From Oligella ureolytica DSM 18253 (GTDB lineage Bacteria > Pseudomonadota > Gammaproteobacteria > Burkholderiales > Burkholderiaceae_B): 64,000 nt of DNA. Below, piece after piece: positions 27,409 to 36,914 of this stretch. Numbering within the stretch: position 1 is the stretch's first letter; each line of letters begins with the position of its first letter. The notes under the pieces were generated by a model. The model did not search any database, was not told where the DNA came from, and worked only from the letters and a program-made list of their open reading frames with translations. A program made the translations under genes and the position numbers. The stretch is taken from positions 1,752 to 65,751 of the forward strand of contig NZ_KB892302.1 in assembly GCF_000373745.1 (NCBI RefSeq). The letters run 5' to 3'.

Positions 27409-27945
27409 GTGGTTAGACGAAAAAAAATTCATACAAGACAAATGGCCATCGAATCTTATGAGAGAGACGATGGTCTTTGGGATCTGGAGGCTAAATTAGT
27501 TGACTTCAAAAGCTATGACTTTACAAGGTCAGATGGTTCGGTCAGAAAGGCAGGGGAGGCCGTTCATGATATGACTATCTGTCTAACAGTAGAGGATAGC
27601 GGTTTGATTGTTGATGCCAATGTCCACTATGACGCCGCACCTTACGGCGACGTCTGTCGGTCCATCGAGGAAGCATACAAGGGCTTTATTGGTTTACATC
27701 TATTAAAAGGCTTTCGTCACAAGGTTCGTGATAAATTTGCAAAGACGCAGGGCTGTACACACATGAGTGAGTTGTCTGTATTGATTCCTACTGTATTTGT
27801 TCAGAGTTTATCACGTAAGCGTATTAATGACGCGGTTGATGGTGGGCGCCGACCATTTCAGCTCGAAGGTTGCCATGCCTACTCTTTGGATTCCCCAGTT
27901 GTTAAAAAGTTTTACCCCCAATGGTATGTACCCAGTACAGACTAA
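27409..27945 (+). CDS. DUF2889 domain protein
   Basis: A 178-residue cytosolic protein of a family with no assigned function. Conserved features visible are RRKKIHTRQMAIESYERDDGLWDLEAKLVD at the start, GEAVHDMTICLTVED (~48-62), GLHLLKGFRHKVRDKF, and QGCTHMSELSVLIPTVFVQSL (~114-134) with a Cys-Thr-His motif that could bind metal. These proteins are common in betaproteobacteria. The start is GTG at 27409; a TGAGG lies ~17 bases upstream, so initiation may be weak or the start slightly different. It is 63 bp ahead of sucC. Confidence 0.8.
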   Translation: MVRRKKIHTRQMAIESYERDDGLWDLEAKLVDFKSYDFTRSDGSVRKAGEAVHDMTICLTVEDSGLIVDANVHYDAAPYGDVCRSIEEAYKGFIGLHLLKGFRHKVRDKFAKTQGCTHMSELSVLIPTVFVQSLSRKRINDAVDGGRRPFQLEGCHAYSLDSPVVKKFYPQWYVPSTD

Positions 27946-28008
27946 TGTGTAGTAAATTAAGTACTTTATTTTGGATAAAGTTTTTTCAATATTTCTTATA
28001 GGTCATCT

Positions 28009-29169
28009 ATGAATATTCATGAGTATCAAGGCAAGGAACTATTAAGAAAGTTCGGCGTTAATGTACCTCGCGGTATTCCGGCTTTTACGGTAGAAGAGGC
28101 TGTTAAAGCAGCTGAAGAGCTAGGCGGTCCAGTTTGGGTTGTTAAAGCACAAATTCATGCCGGCGGTCGTGGTAAAGGCGGTGGTGTTAAATTAGCTAAA
28201 TCAATCGATGAAGTGCGCGAACTGGCTAATGAAATTCTTGGTATGCAATTAATTACACACCAAACCGGCCCTGAAGGTCGTAAAGTTCAACGTCTTCTTA
28301 TCGAAGAAGGCGCGGACATTAAAAAAGAGTATTATCTCGGTATCGTTACTGACCGTGGTACGCAGAAGAATGCTGTTATGGCTTCTAGCGAAGGCGGTAT
28401 GGATATTGAAGAAGTTGCTGCCGAAACGCCGGAAAAACTGTTAAAAGTTTTTGTTGATCCTGCGACCGGATTGACTGCAGAAGATGCAGAGCAATTAGCT
28501 CGTGGTATTGGTATTCCTGAAGAAGCCATTGCTGAAGCGGTGGATCAATTCCAGAAGCTATACCAAGCCTACTGGGAAACTGATGCGTCATTAGCAGAAA
28601 TTAACCCATTAATTTTAACTGGCGATGGCCATATTCGTGCGTTAGATGCGAAGTTTAACTTTGACTCCAATGCGTTATTCCGTCAGGAAGAAATTGTTGC
28701 TTACCGTGATTTGGATGAAGAGGACCCAGCTGAGATCGAAGCAAGTAAATTTGATTTAGCTTATATTCAGTTAGATGGTAATATCGGTTGCTTGGTCAAT
28801 GGTGCCGGCCTAGCCATGGCGACCATGGATACGATTAAGTTGTTTGGCGGTGAACCTGCTAACTTCTTAGACGTTGGTGGCGGTGCAACAGCTGAAAAAG
28901 TAACTGAAGCGTTTAAAATCATGTTGAAAAACGACGATGTTAAAGCTATTTTAGTTAATATTTTCGGTGGTATTATGCGCTGTGATGTAATTGCTGAAGG
29001 TGTTATTGCCGCGTGTAAAGCAGTTAATCTAGATGTACCTCTTGTGGTTCGCATGAAAGGTACTAACGAGGAGTTAGGCAAGAAGATGCTAGCCGAGTCC
29101 GGATTGCCGATTATCAGTGCCGATACGATGGCTGAAGCAGCAACTAAAGTTGTTGAAGCTGCCAAATAA
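28009..29169 (+). CDS. sucC: Succinyl-CoA synthetase (ADP-forming) beta subunit
   Basis: A 386-residue ATP-grasp subunit of the TCA-cycle enzyme that interconverts succinyl-CoA and succinate with ATP formation. It starts [17 protein letters not shown] and has [16 protein letters not shown] (~46-61), EINPL, and the phosphate-loop regions [15 protein letters not shown] and [10 protein letters not shown]. Length is normal. It forms an operon with sucD, which starts 15 bp after its stop. The sucAB-lpd genes are not adjacent here. Confidence 0.97.
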   Translation: MNIHEYQGKELLRKFGVNVPRGIPAFTVEEAVKAAEELGGPVWVVKAQIHAGGRGKGGGVKLAKSIDEVRELANEILGMQLITHQTGPEGRKVQRLLIEEGADIKKEYYLGIVTDRGTQKNAVMASSEGGMDIEEVAAETPEKLLKVFVDPATGLTAEDAEQLARGIGIPEEAIAEAVDQFQKLYQAYWETDASLAEINPLILTGDGHIRALDAKFNFDSNALFRQEEIVAYRDLDEEDPAEIEASKFDLAYIQLDGNIGCLVNGAGLAMATMDTIKLFGGEPANFLDVGGGATAEKVTEAFKIMLKNDDVKAILVNIFGGIMRCDVIAEGVIAACKAVNLDVPLVVRMKGTNEELGKKMLAESGLPIISADTMAEAATKVVEAAK

Positions 29170-29184
29170 GATAGAGGATTACAC

Positions 29185-30066
29185 ATGTCAATTTTAATCA
29201 ATAAAGATACCAAAGTTATTACTCAGGGGATCACAGGTAAGACTGGTCAATACCACACACGTTTTAGCCGTGAGTATGCTAATGGCCAGGCAGCTTATGT
29301 TGCAGGCGTAAATCCTAAACGCGCAGGCGAGGATTTTGAGGGTATTCCTATCTTCGGTACGGTACAAGACGCTAAAAATGAAACTGGCGCTAATGTCTCA
29401 GTTATCTATGTACCACCTGCAGGTGCAGCGGCTGCCATTATGGAAGCAGTAGAAGCTGAGTTAGATCTAGTGATTTGTATTACTGAGGGTATTCCTGTCC
29501 GTGATATGTTGGAAGTACGCAATAAAATGCGTGCAATGAACAGCAAAACACATCTACTAGGCCCTAACTGCCCAGGGATCGTTGTTCCTGATGAGCTTAA
29601 AATCGGCATTATGCCTGCACACATTCACCGTAAGGGTAGTATTGGTGTGGTTAGCCGTTCAGGTACCCTAACCTATGAAGCAGTTGCTCAATTAACTGAG
29701 CTTGGCTTAGGTCAGTCTGCAGCAGTCGGTATTGGTGGTGACCCGATCAATGGTCTTAAGCACATCGATGTGTTGAAGATGTTCAATGAGGACCCAGAAA
29801 CCGAAGCGGTTGTGATGATCGGTGAAATCGGTGGTCCGGATGAGGTTGAAGCTGCTCGTTGGGCTAAAGACAATATGACTAAACCGGTAGTTGGCTTTAT
29901 CGCCGGTGTAACAGCTCCTGCTGGTAAGCGTATGGGTCACGCAGGTGCGTTAATTTCAGGTGGTGATGACACCGCTAATGCTAAGTTGGCAGTCATGGAA
30001 GAGTGCGGTATCAAAACGACTCGCAATCCTTCAGAAATGGGTAAATTACTTAAATCTATCCTATAA
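29185..30066 (+). CDS. sucD: Succinyl-CoA synthetase alpha subunit
   Basis: A 293-residue partner of SucC. It has an N-terminal CoA-binding Rossmann domain (ILINKDTKVITQGITGKTGQYHT) and the phosphohistidine site in GHAGALISGG, with His at ~252. GPNCPGIV and GGDPINGLKHIDVL are further family marks. An AGAGGA site lies before its ATG. A long stem-loop terminator 20 bp after the stop ends the sucCD operon. Confidence 0.97.
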   Translation: MSILINKDTKVITQGITGKTGQYHTRFSREYANGQAAYVAGVNPKRAGEDFEGIPIFGTVQDAKNETGANVSVIYVPPAGAAAAIMEAVEAELDLVICITEGIPVRDMLEVRNKMRAMNSKTHLLGPNCPGIVVPDELKIGIMPAHIHRKGSIGVVSRSGTLTYEAVAQLTELGLGQSAAVGIGGDPINGLKHIDVLKMFNEDPETEAVVMIGEIGGPDEVEAARWAKDNMTKPVVGFIAGVTAPAGKRMGHAGALISGGDDTANAKLAVMEECGIKTTRNPSEMGKLLKSIL

Positions 30067-30085
30067 AACTGACAGGCATTAGTTG

Positions 30086-30122
30086 AACCCCTAGTTATGT
30101 GTTGTGTAACTAGGGGTTTTTT
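30086..30122 (+). terminator. Rho-independent terminator of sucCD
   Basis: A perfect 12-bp stem, AACCCCTAGTTA (30086-30097) with TAACTAGGGGTT (30107-30118), a 9-base loop, and six T. One of the strongest terminators in the window. Confidence 0.95.
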
Positions 30123-30224
30123 GCTGTGCTAATTTTCTGAGAAATTATTAATTATTGAAAGCATTATCAACTTTCATTGAGTTATAATTTTTCACTTATT
30201 CGTGTAAATCAGGAACAAAGGAAC

Positions 30225-30950
30225 ATGATTGAATTTATTCAGATGATTCACTGGGGTGCAGTGTTTCAGATTATTTTAATTGACATTCTTCTTGGCGGGG
30301 ATAATGCAATTATCATCGCATTGGCTTGTCGTAATTTAGAGAAAAGCCAACGCGTCAAGGGTATTCTTTGGGGTACAGCCGGTGCCATTATTATGAGAGT
30401 GATTCTTATCGCTTTCGCCATGTCGTTGTTATTAATTCCGTATCTAAAAATTATTGGTGCCATACTATTATTATGGATTGGTATCAAGTTGCTTGTTCCT
30501 CAAGATGAGCATCACGAGGTCAAGGCGAGTGGGAATGTCTGGGGAGCTGTACGGACTATTTTAATCGCTGACTTAGTGATGAGTTTTGATAATGTAATTG
30601 CCATTGCCGGTGCTGCCCAAAATACGGCAGATGGTCATCAGTTGTTCTATGTGATCTTTGGTCTGTTAGTGAGTGTGCCTATTATTATCTGGGGTAGTGC
30701 GCTCGTGCTTAAATTAATCGATCGATTCCCATGGGTGGTTATATTCGGTGCCGGTTTATTAGGTTGGATTGCCGGTAGTTTAATCGTTGGTGACGTTGCG
30801 GTTAAAGACCACTTCTTTGATGGCGCTGCAGCTCCTTCCACAGTCAAGTATGGTGCTGAAATTATCGGTGCGCTGTTTGTTGTCGGTATAGGGTTGTTAT
30901 GGGCAAGAAAGCAAAAAAATAATTCTAAGGATGCTGTCGCAGGGCAATAA
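30225..30950 (+). CDS. TerC-family integral membrane protein
   Basis: A 241-residue inner-membrane protein with seven or so helices. Conserved acidic motifs are in the membrane: DILLGGDNAIIIALA and VMSFDNVIAIAGAA. These Asp residues line the proposed ion path of TerC/Alx proteins, several of which export manganese. A hydrophilic Asp/Glu/His loop (PQDEHHE) separates the two repeats. ATG at 30225, with AAAGGA just before it, is preferred over a TTG at 30177. No yybP-ykoY manganese riboswitch fits in the 100-bp upstream gap. The ion is not known from sequence. Confidence 0.85.
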   Translation: MIEFIQMIHWGAVFQIILIDILLGGDNAIIIALACRNLEKSQRVKGILWGTAGAIIMRVILIAFAMSLLLIPYLKIIGAILLLWIGIKLLVPQDEHHEVKASGNVWGAVRTILIADLVMSFDNVIAIAGAAQNTADGHQLFYVIFGLLVSVPIIIWGSALVLKLIDRFPWVVIFGAGLLGWIAGSLIVGDVAVKDHFFDGAAAPSTVKYGAEIIGALFVVGIGLLWARKQKNNSKDAVAGQ

Positions 30951-30969
30951 TCACTTAAATTGATTGTGT

Positions 30970-31036
30970 AACTAACCACCATGTGTGTAGCTTTGATATC
31001 ATTAATTAAAGTCTAGCCTTGGTGGTTAGTTGTTTT
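30970..31036 (+). terminator. Large stem-loop after the TerC gene
   Basis: A perfect 11-bp inverted repeat, AACTAACCACC (30970-30980) with GGTGGTTAGTT (31021-31031), followed by G and five T. The 40-base interior can form a smaller CTTT/AAAG hairpin. It fits a terminator, and its T run overlaps the first possible hemC start codon. Confidence 0.65.
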
Positions 31037-31065
31037 TGAATATTAAGAATAGAATTGAGAGTACA

Positions 31066-32016
31066 TTGAAGTTACCTGAAAAAATCGTTATTGCGACCCG
31101 TGCCAGTCGTTTAGCTCTTTGGCAAGCCGAGTTTGTTCAAGACGCTTTGCAGAAGCAGTATCCCGGACTAATCGTTGAACTACTTAAGATGACGACTAAG
31201 GGTGATCAGATTATTGATCGCAGCCTATCAAAAATCGGCGGTAAGGGATTATTTGTTAAGGAGCTGGAAACAGCGCTACTTGATGGTCGTGCTGATTTAG
31301 CGGTGCATTCACTTAAGGATGTGCCGATGGAGCTTTATGACGAATTCTCTCTAAGCACCATCTTAAAGCGTGCTGATGCGCGTGATGCTTTTGTTTCAAA
31401 TAAATATGAAAACTTGGATGACTTACCAGAAGGTTCTGTGGTGGGTACATCAAGTTTGCGACGTGAGTCGCAAATTCGAGCGCGTTATCCTAAGTTAGTG
31501 GTACAGCCTTTACGCGGTAACTTAGATACTCGCCTTGGCAAGTTAGATGCGGGTGAGTATGATGCCATTATTTTGGCTGCTTCGGGTTTGGAGCGCTTAG
31601 GTTTAGGCGCGCGTATTCGTTCACGTCTGTCTTTAGAGCAGAGTTTACCTGCAGCGGGACAAGGGGCACTGGGTATTGAGGTGCTTAACACTCGTGACGA
31701 TATGAAGGAGCTATTGTCTTTTCTATCTTGTCATGAAACAACGGCAGCAGCTACTGCAGAGCGAGCTATTTCCCAAGCTCTAGGTGGTTCGTGTCAGGTG
31801 CCTATCGCGGCACATGCTGTGGTAGAGGATAACCAGCTTTATTTAAGAGCGATGGTGGCGTTGCCGGATGGTACTGAAAGCTTATCAACCGATATTCGAG
31901 GAGAGCTGGATAAAGCGCAGGAATTAGGTGATAAAGCGGCAAATGACCTATTAGACCGAGGTGGTAAGAAGCTTCTAGCAAAAGCGTTGGAGCAGAGTGC
32001 TGCACGTCAATTCTAA
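31066..32016 (+). CDS. hemC: Hydroxymethylbilane synthase (porphobilinogen deaminase)
   Basis: Joins four porphobilinogen molecules into hydroxymethylbilane. From TTG at 31066 the product is 316 residues, and the dipyrromethane-binding Cys falls at 243 in [12 protein letters not shown], almost the same as in the E. coli enzyme. [23 protein letters not shown] and [16 protein letters not shown] are intact. The frame is open further up to TTG at 31030, but that start lies inside the terminator-like hairpin. GAGAG lies six bases before the 31066 TTG, so the later start is preferred. It begins the haem cluster. Confidence 0.93.
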   Translation: MKLPEKIVIATRASRLALWQAEFVQDALQKQYPGLIVELLKMTTKGDQIIDRSLSKIGGKGLFVKELETALLDGRADLAVHSLKDVPMELYDEFSLSTILKRADARDAFVSNKYENLDDLPEGSVVGTSSLRRESQIRARYPKLVVQPLRGNLDTRLGKLDAGEYDAIILAASGLERLGLGARIRSRLSLEQSLPAAGQGALGIEVLNTRDDMKELLSFLSCHETTAAATAERAISQALGGSCQVPIAAHAVVEDNQLYLRAMVALPDGTESLSTDIRGELDKAQELGDKAANDLLDRGGKKLLAKALEQSAARQF

Positions 32017-32057
32017 AATTTAAATTTTGCAGCGTTGCCTTTCGCTTCACCTTTTAT

Positions 32058-32846
32058 ATGTCCTTTGATTTAGTCATTAATACGCGTCCTGCACATAAAA
32101 ACTTAGAACTTCAAGCTTTATTAGCTGATTTTGACGTTTTGAGTTTGCCTGCATTGTGTTTGCAGCCGTTGGACTTTGAGCTGCCTGATGATTGGCAAAG
32201 CAGTGATTTTGTTTTTTTCGTCAGTCAATATGCGGTAGATAGTTTTTTTAATAGGCTTAACGCTAAAGAAGTTAGCTGGCCTTCCACACTTTTTGCGGCT
32301 GCTGTAGGACAAGTTTCAGCAGCGGCTTTAATTAATCATGGTGTTGCACCAGATAAGGTGTTGCTTGCGCCAACCGGTGACTCTGATTCTGAGTCTTTTT
32401 TGGATTGGTTTGAAAAAAAATACCAGGTGCCTAAACAGGTCATGATTGTGCGTGCTCAGCAGGGGCGTAATTGGTTAAATGAGCAGCTTAAGCAGCGCTC
32501 TGTAAAAACCTCTTTTTTGACGGTGTATAAAAGAGCTCCTGCGGTTTGGACAGAACAGCAAATACAGCCTTTATTAGCGCTACTTCACAAAAATGAACAT
32601 GCACGAGTTTGTTGGTTATTAACAAGTCGTGAGAGTGTCGATGCCATAATTCAACAATGGCTAAAGGTACCTACATTTGCAAAGCTTTGTTGGGCGCATG
32701 AGTTTTTGGTGTTTCATCCCCGCATTGCAGAGCATCTAGAGCAAAAGAGAGTTCAATTTGCTCCATCGCAACATCGTGCGCTTAGTGTGCATTTGACTCA
32801 GCCGGATAATCCAAGTATCGCAGAAACTCTTATTAGCTTAATATAA
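32058..32846 (+). CDS. hemD: Uroporphyrinogen-III synthase
   Basis: A 262-residue enzyme that closes and inverts ring D of hydroxymethylbilane. Sequence conservation in HemD is low. The call rests on the VINTRPAHKNLELQALL start, FVFFVSQYAVDSFF (~52-65), AAVGQVSAAALINHGV, MIVRAQQGRNWL (~129-140), the two-domain length, and its position 41 bp after hemC. It feeds the HemX/HemY-linked haem pathway encoded downstream. Confidence 0.85.
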   Translation: MSFDLVINTRPAHKNLELQALLADFDVLSLPALCLQPLDFELPDDWQSSDFVFFVSQYAVDSFFNRLNAKEVSWPSTLFAAAVGQVSAAALINHGVAPDKVLLAPTGDSDSESFLDWFEKKYQVPKQVMIVRAQQGRNWLNEQLKQRSVKTSFLTVYKRAPAVWTEQQIQPLLALLHKNEHARVCWLLTSRESVDAIIQQWLKVPTFAKLCWAHEFLVFHPRIAEHLEQKRVQFAPSQHRALSVHLTQPDNPSIAETLISLI

Positions 32847-32862
32847 AGCAAGGATATATGGA

Positions 32863-34758
32863 GTGAGTATAGCTACGAGTCACTTCGTCTTATTGGACGA
32901 TATTATTAATGAAAAAGCCACTTTGCTAAGTGGCTTTCAGCATCATTTGAGTTTTGCTGCTGACGAGCTGGTAATGCTCGATATAGCCTTAGATACAGGC
33001 TGGAAGCAGGGCTTGTTTTCATTTCTCTACATACCCTATGAGTTTGGTGCTGACCTTGTCAATGAACAGCTTAGTTCGCCTAACGCTTCAGATAATCATA
33101 TTCATATATTTTGGTTTTCCCAAAAACGCTATTTATCGGTAACTGAAATCACTTATTATTTAGATAGCTATTCTACGGCAACAGCAGGCATTGCAGAGGC
33201 CAATCTTTCTATTGATGCAGCAGCATATACTAAGAAAATCACAGCGATTCATGAAGCAATTAGCCGCGGTGATGTGTATCAGATAAACTTTACATCTAAT
33301 CTGGACTTTAAAACATACGGTCATCCTGCTGCTTTGTATAGACGTTTGCGCCAACAGCAACAAGTGCCGTACGCTGCACTTGCTAACTTGCCTTTAACCA
33401 ATCGGCCATGGTTGCTTAGTTTGTCCCCTGAATTGTTTTTGGATATTCAAGCGGATGGTTTGATTAGGACTAAGCCGATGAAGGGTACAGCACCTATTCT
33501 TGGTGATGGCTTGGACGAAGAACGAGCGGTTAATTTGCGGGCAGATCTAAAAAATCGCGCTGAAAATTTGATGATTGTTGATCTGCTGCGCAATGACCTC
33601 GGTCGAATTGCTGAAACAGGTCAAGTCAAGGTACCTGCTTTATTCGAGGTTAATCGCTTTGGTTCGGTTTGGCAAATGACGAGTACGGTAGAGGCTAAGA
33701 TTCCGTCCAACAGCGGCTTTTCATCATTATTAAAGGCGACATTTCCTTGCGGATCCATTACAGGAGCACCCAAGAAAATGAGTATGAAACTCATTAAGGA
33801 GCTTGAAAAAAGAACACGAGGGATTTATACAGGAAGTATTGGATTAATCGAACGTAATGCCGATGCGCATGAACCCGGTGCCTTGGGTTTCCATGGGCAA
33901 CTTAATGTCATGATCCGTAGTTTCCACTTGCGAGAAGGAAGTGAATGCTTTCAAGCCTCCATGGGAGTAGGATCGGGGATTGTTATTGATAGCAAAGCAA
34001 GTGAAGAATATGACGAATGTTTCTGGAAAGCCCGTTTTATCCTAGGTTTACCGCCTGAATTTGCTATTTTTGAAACAATGCGCTGGAGTCAAGGCGATTG
34101 TGAGCTATTGGCACGTCATAAATTGCGATTATTTAATTCTGCTGTATCGCTCGCCTTCTTAACATCCACGACCAAGTTAGAACAGGCTTTTTTACATCTT
34201 ATTGAGCAGTTACCCCTGACCGGTGAATATCGATTAAAGATCGCGTTAGAGCCACTGAGCGAACGTTATGAGCGTTTTAAGGCAGATTATAGTGTGGAGG
34301 TTAATTCTCAGCTCACGCTTTCTGCCACGCTTTATACGCTGGAAGAATTGCCTAAGGAGTCGATGCTTTTACTTTATAAGCACGCCTCAGCATTTAATCC
34401 CTCGTATTTGAGCCGTCACAAGACGAGTCAGCGCACATTGTATGATGCCGCTTTGGCAGAGGCGATCCAATACGGTGCCTTTGATCAGTTATTATTTGAT
34501 CAAGAAGATCATCTCTTAGAAGGCGCTAGAAGTAATGTGTTTTTAAAGATAAATGATGTATGGTATACCCCAAGCACTGAGCTACCGATTTTGAATGGGG
34601 TGATGCGACAAGAGGTACTGGCTGATACGAACGCTTATCTAAGTACAGCAAATGTGATTGAAACAAAAATTACCCGACAGGCGCTTCTTGAGTCTGAAGA
34701 AATCATGGTAAGTAATGCACTTCGAGGGCTTTTGAGGGCGAAATTGCTGATAGTTTAA
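32863..34758 (+). CDS. pabB: Aminodeoxychorismate synthase component I fused to 4-amino-4-deoxychorismate lyase
   Basis: A 631-residue fusion for p-aminobenzoate (folate) synthesis. Residues ~1-400 are the chorismate-binding PabB domain, with YQINFTSNLDF, SLSPELFL, RTKPMKGTAP, LMIVDLLRNDLGRIA and GSITGAPKKMSMKLI. Residues ~405-631 are a class IV PLP lyase (PabC), with catalytic Lys at ~520 in SRHKTSQR and LEGARSNVFL...LNGVMRQ. The glutaminase subunit PabA is not in the window. The start is GTG at 32863, with AAGGA eight bases before it. It lies 16 bp after hemD, so it is likely co-transcribed with haem genes. Confidence 0.92.
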   Translation: MSIATSHFVLLDDIINEKATLLSGFQHHLSFAADELVMLDIALDTGWKQGLFSFLYIPYEFGADLVNEQLSSPNASDNHIHIFWFSQKRYLSVTEITYYLDSYSTATAGIAEANLSIDAAAYTKKITAIHEAISRGDVYQINFTSNLDFKTYGHPAALYRRLRQQQQVPYAALANLPLTNRPWLLSLSPELFLDIQADGLIRTKPMKGTAPILGDGLDEERAVNLRADLKNRAENLMIVDLLRNDLGRIAETGQVKVPALFEVNRFGSVWQMTSTVEAKIPSNSGFSSLLKATFPCGSITGAPKKMSMKLIKELEKRTRGIYTGSIGLIERNADAHEPGALGFHGQLNVMIRSFHLREGSECFQASMGVGSGIVIDSKASEEYDECFWKARFILGLPPEFAIFETMRWSQGDCELLARHKLRLFNSAVSLAFLTSTTKLEQAFLHLIEQLPLTGEYRLKIALEPLSERYERFKADYSVEVNSQLTLSATLYTLEELPKESMLLLYKHASAFNPSYLSRHKTSQRTLYDAALAEAIQYGAFDQLLFDQEDHLLEGARSNVFLKINDVWYTPSTELPILNGVMRQEVLADTNAYLSTANVIETKITRQALLESEEIMVSNALRGLLRAKLLIV

Positions 34759-34952
34759 ATTTTGTCAATTGGCAATTGGATAAATCATGCTAAATTGCAA
34801 TAATGATTAATCTGTCATTATGATTGGTATAGAATCAAAAAGATAGTAAACTTTTACTTTAGCTAAGTAATGGCCACACTAGGTGTAGAGCTAACGATAA
34901 CAATATAAACTTTAAGTGGCTAATAACTAATTCATCTGAAGGAAGATTAAAT

Positions 34953-36911
34953 ATGGCAAAAGGTCGTAATCGTAATAATCAAACAGGTAATCGTCCTGAG
35001 GATATTGAAGAATCTACTGATGCAGAATTTCTTCAAAATGATGATCAAGTCGATATTGATTTAAAAGACGAAGAGGAGCAAGCAATAATGGCTAACGAGC
35101 CGTCAAAGCAAGATGACGATGACATTGAAGTAGCAGAGGAAGCACAAGATAATTCAACGACTGCTGTGAATGGTGGTCCTGATCAAGACACCATTACTTC
35201 TGATGCAGAAAAAGCTAAGAAAAAAGGTAGTAATGCAGTTTGGTATGGTGTCGGTGTAGTGTTAGTCGCTGCGGCCGTTGCCGGTATTTATTACTCGAAC
35301 CAAAGCGATGAGAGTAGCAATGACCCAACCGTAATGAGTCAATCAGCAGAAGAAACTGAGGCTGTCCCAGCCGAAGCGACTGCTTCTGAAGAATTGACTG
35401 GTGACTCTTTCATAGAGGATGAATCAGCCACAGACTTAGCAAGTTCTGATGATGTCGTTGAGCACCAGACAGGTAAAGAAATAGCTGAAGATGAACATAC
35501 GCCTGATGCCACAGCGGATGATAGTGAGTCTTCATCAGTCGACGAGCGTCCTGCGGAGCAGAGTGCTGCTGTTACCCCTGAATTGGGTATTGGTGCTTTT
35601 GAGCAAGAAGAGCTTGCGACAGGCGAAAAAGAGCCGGAGGATGTGACATCAATGGATGAACCAAATGTCGACCGTGTGGATGGTTCTGAAATTGAAGAAG
35701 TTGAAAATGACGCACTCAACGATACAAAATCTGAGAGTGAGGCAACTTCTACTGAGCGAGATGTAATATCTGAGGAAACTACTGATGCCGCACTTAATCC
35801 GGAAACACAGCAAGAAGAGGATATAAGCGATATTCAGGAGGCTGAAGCGGCATCTCAATCTCAAGAGACAGAAACAGAAGCTGAAGCCGGCGCAGTAGAC
35901 GACGCAGCTGAGGATTATGTTCAGCAACAACAGCAAGTTCAAGCCCAAGCGATTGCTGCAGTAGAAGAGCAGGGTTCACAAGTGATTGCTGAGTTAGAGC
36001 GTGAGTTTGAAGTGCTTGCTGCTCGCCAGCAGCACGAAATCCGACGCCTGCAGCAAGAATTGTCCAGTATGCAGCAGCATTTACAAGATACTAATGCCAG
36101 CGCTGACGGTCTTTTGTTAAATGATGTTTCTCGATTGTTGCAGTCAGCAGAAAATGAGCTGCGATTCAATGGCAACGTAGCAAATGCCGTATCTATTCTT
36201 ACGGTTGCACAGCGTATCGCTGCTGAGTCTAAAAATACTATGCTGGATGGTTTAGTCGGAGCGATTGGTGCCGATATCGTGACGTTGAGATCGAGTGAAT
36301 CTGCGACAGTTGAGGACATGTTTAGACAGGTACAACAATTGTCAAGGTTAATTGATTTGGCGCCTTTAAATACCCCGGATTATTCCTCTCATAGCCACCT
36401 TATGATGCCAACTAAGTCGACGGCAGAAAGTTCTGAATTTGCAGAGGCCGCACCTCCAGAGTCTAAAGAGGTTACGACAAATGCAGATGCTAGATGGTAC
36501 GAGCGCACCTGGTCACAGACGAAGTCTCTGGCCAGCACAGCATATAGCGCCATTGCCAGCGATTTGGGTGAATTAGTCCGAGTCGAGAAGCTTTCTGAGC
36601 CGGATTCCGGTCTGCTATCTGCGGAACAAGCAGGTATTATGCGCAATAACCTTAAAATGCAGCTAGGTTTTGCTCAGCAGGCGTTAATGAGTCGACAGCA
36701 AGGTATTTGGCAGACATCATTGGCATCTGTAGCAGAGTCTTTGCAGCAGTATTTCCGTCAAGATTCAAGCGAAGCTATGCAAGCTCAATCAATGTTAGCT
36801 GATTTAGTAAAAGCATCGGTGCAGCCCACTATGCCAGATATTTCTCATAGTCGTAGAGCGCTATCAGAAACTTATGAGCAGCTTCGTGTTCAACGTTCTT
36901 TCCAGGAGTAA
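34953..36911 (+). CDS. hemX: HemX-family membrane protein with long acidic region
   Basis: A 652-residue single-pass membrane protein. Residues 1-92 are acidic and cytosolic, a transmembrane helix spans ~95-114 (VWYGVGVVLVAAAVAGIYY), and ~120-325 is a very acidic Ser/Glu/Asp/Thr-rich stretch. A coiled coil covers ~325-380, and the HemX domain follows (LLLNDVSRLLQSAENELRFNG and onward). E. coli HemX is ~390 residues, so the acidic insert is the main difference. It is often mislabelled a uroporphyrinogen methyltransferase; no SAM-binding domain is seen. hemY starts 3 bp after its stop. Confidence 0.85.
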   Translation: MAKGRNRNNQTGNRPEDIEESTDAEFLQNDDQVDIDLKDEEEQAIMANEPSKQDDDDIEVAEEAQDNSTTAVNGGPDQDTITSDAEKAKKKGSNAVWYGVGVVLVAAAVAGIYYSNQSDESSNDPTVMSQSAEETEAVPAEATASEELTGDSFIEDESATDLASSDDVVEHQTGKEIAEDEHTPDATADDSESSSVDERPAEQSAAVTPELGIGAFEQEELATGEKEPEDVTSMDEPNVDRVDGSEIEEVENDALNDTKSESEATSTERDVISEETTDAALNPETQQEEDISDIQEAEAASQSQETETEAEAGAVDDAAEDYVQQQQQVQAQAIAAVEEQGSQVIAELEREFEVLAARQQHEIRRLQQELSSMQQHLQDTNASADGLLLNDVSRLLQSAENELRFNGNVANAVSILTVAQRIAAESKNTMLDGLVGAIGADIVTLRSSESATVEDMFRQVQQLSRLIDLAPLNTPDYSSHSHLMMPTKSTAESSEFAEAAPPESKEVTTNADARWYERTWSQTKSLASTAYSAIASDLGELVRVEKLSEPDSGLLSAEQAGIMRNNLKMQLGFAQQALMSRQQGIWQTSLASVAESLQQYFRQDSSEAMQAQSMLADLVKASVQPTMPDISHSRRALSETYEQLRVQRSFQE

Positions 36912-36914
36912 TTT

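Noticed and set aside
35339-35719. 126-codon Ser-rich minus-strand frame within hemX
   Set aside because: Shadow of the acidic low-complexity region.
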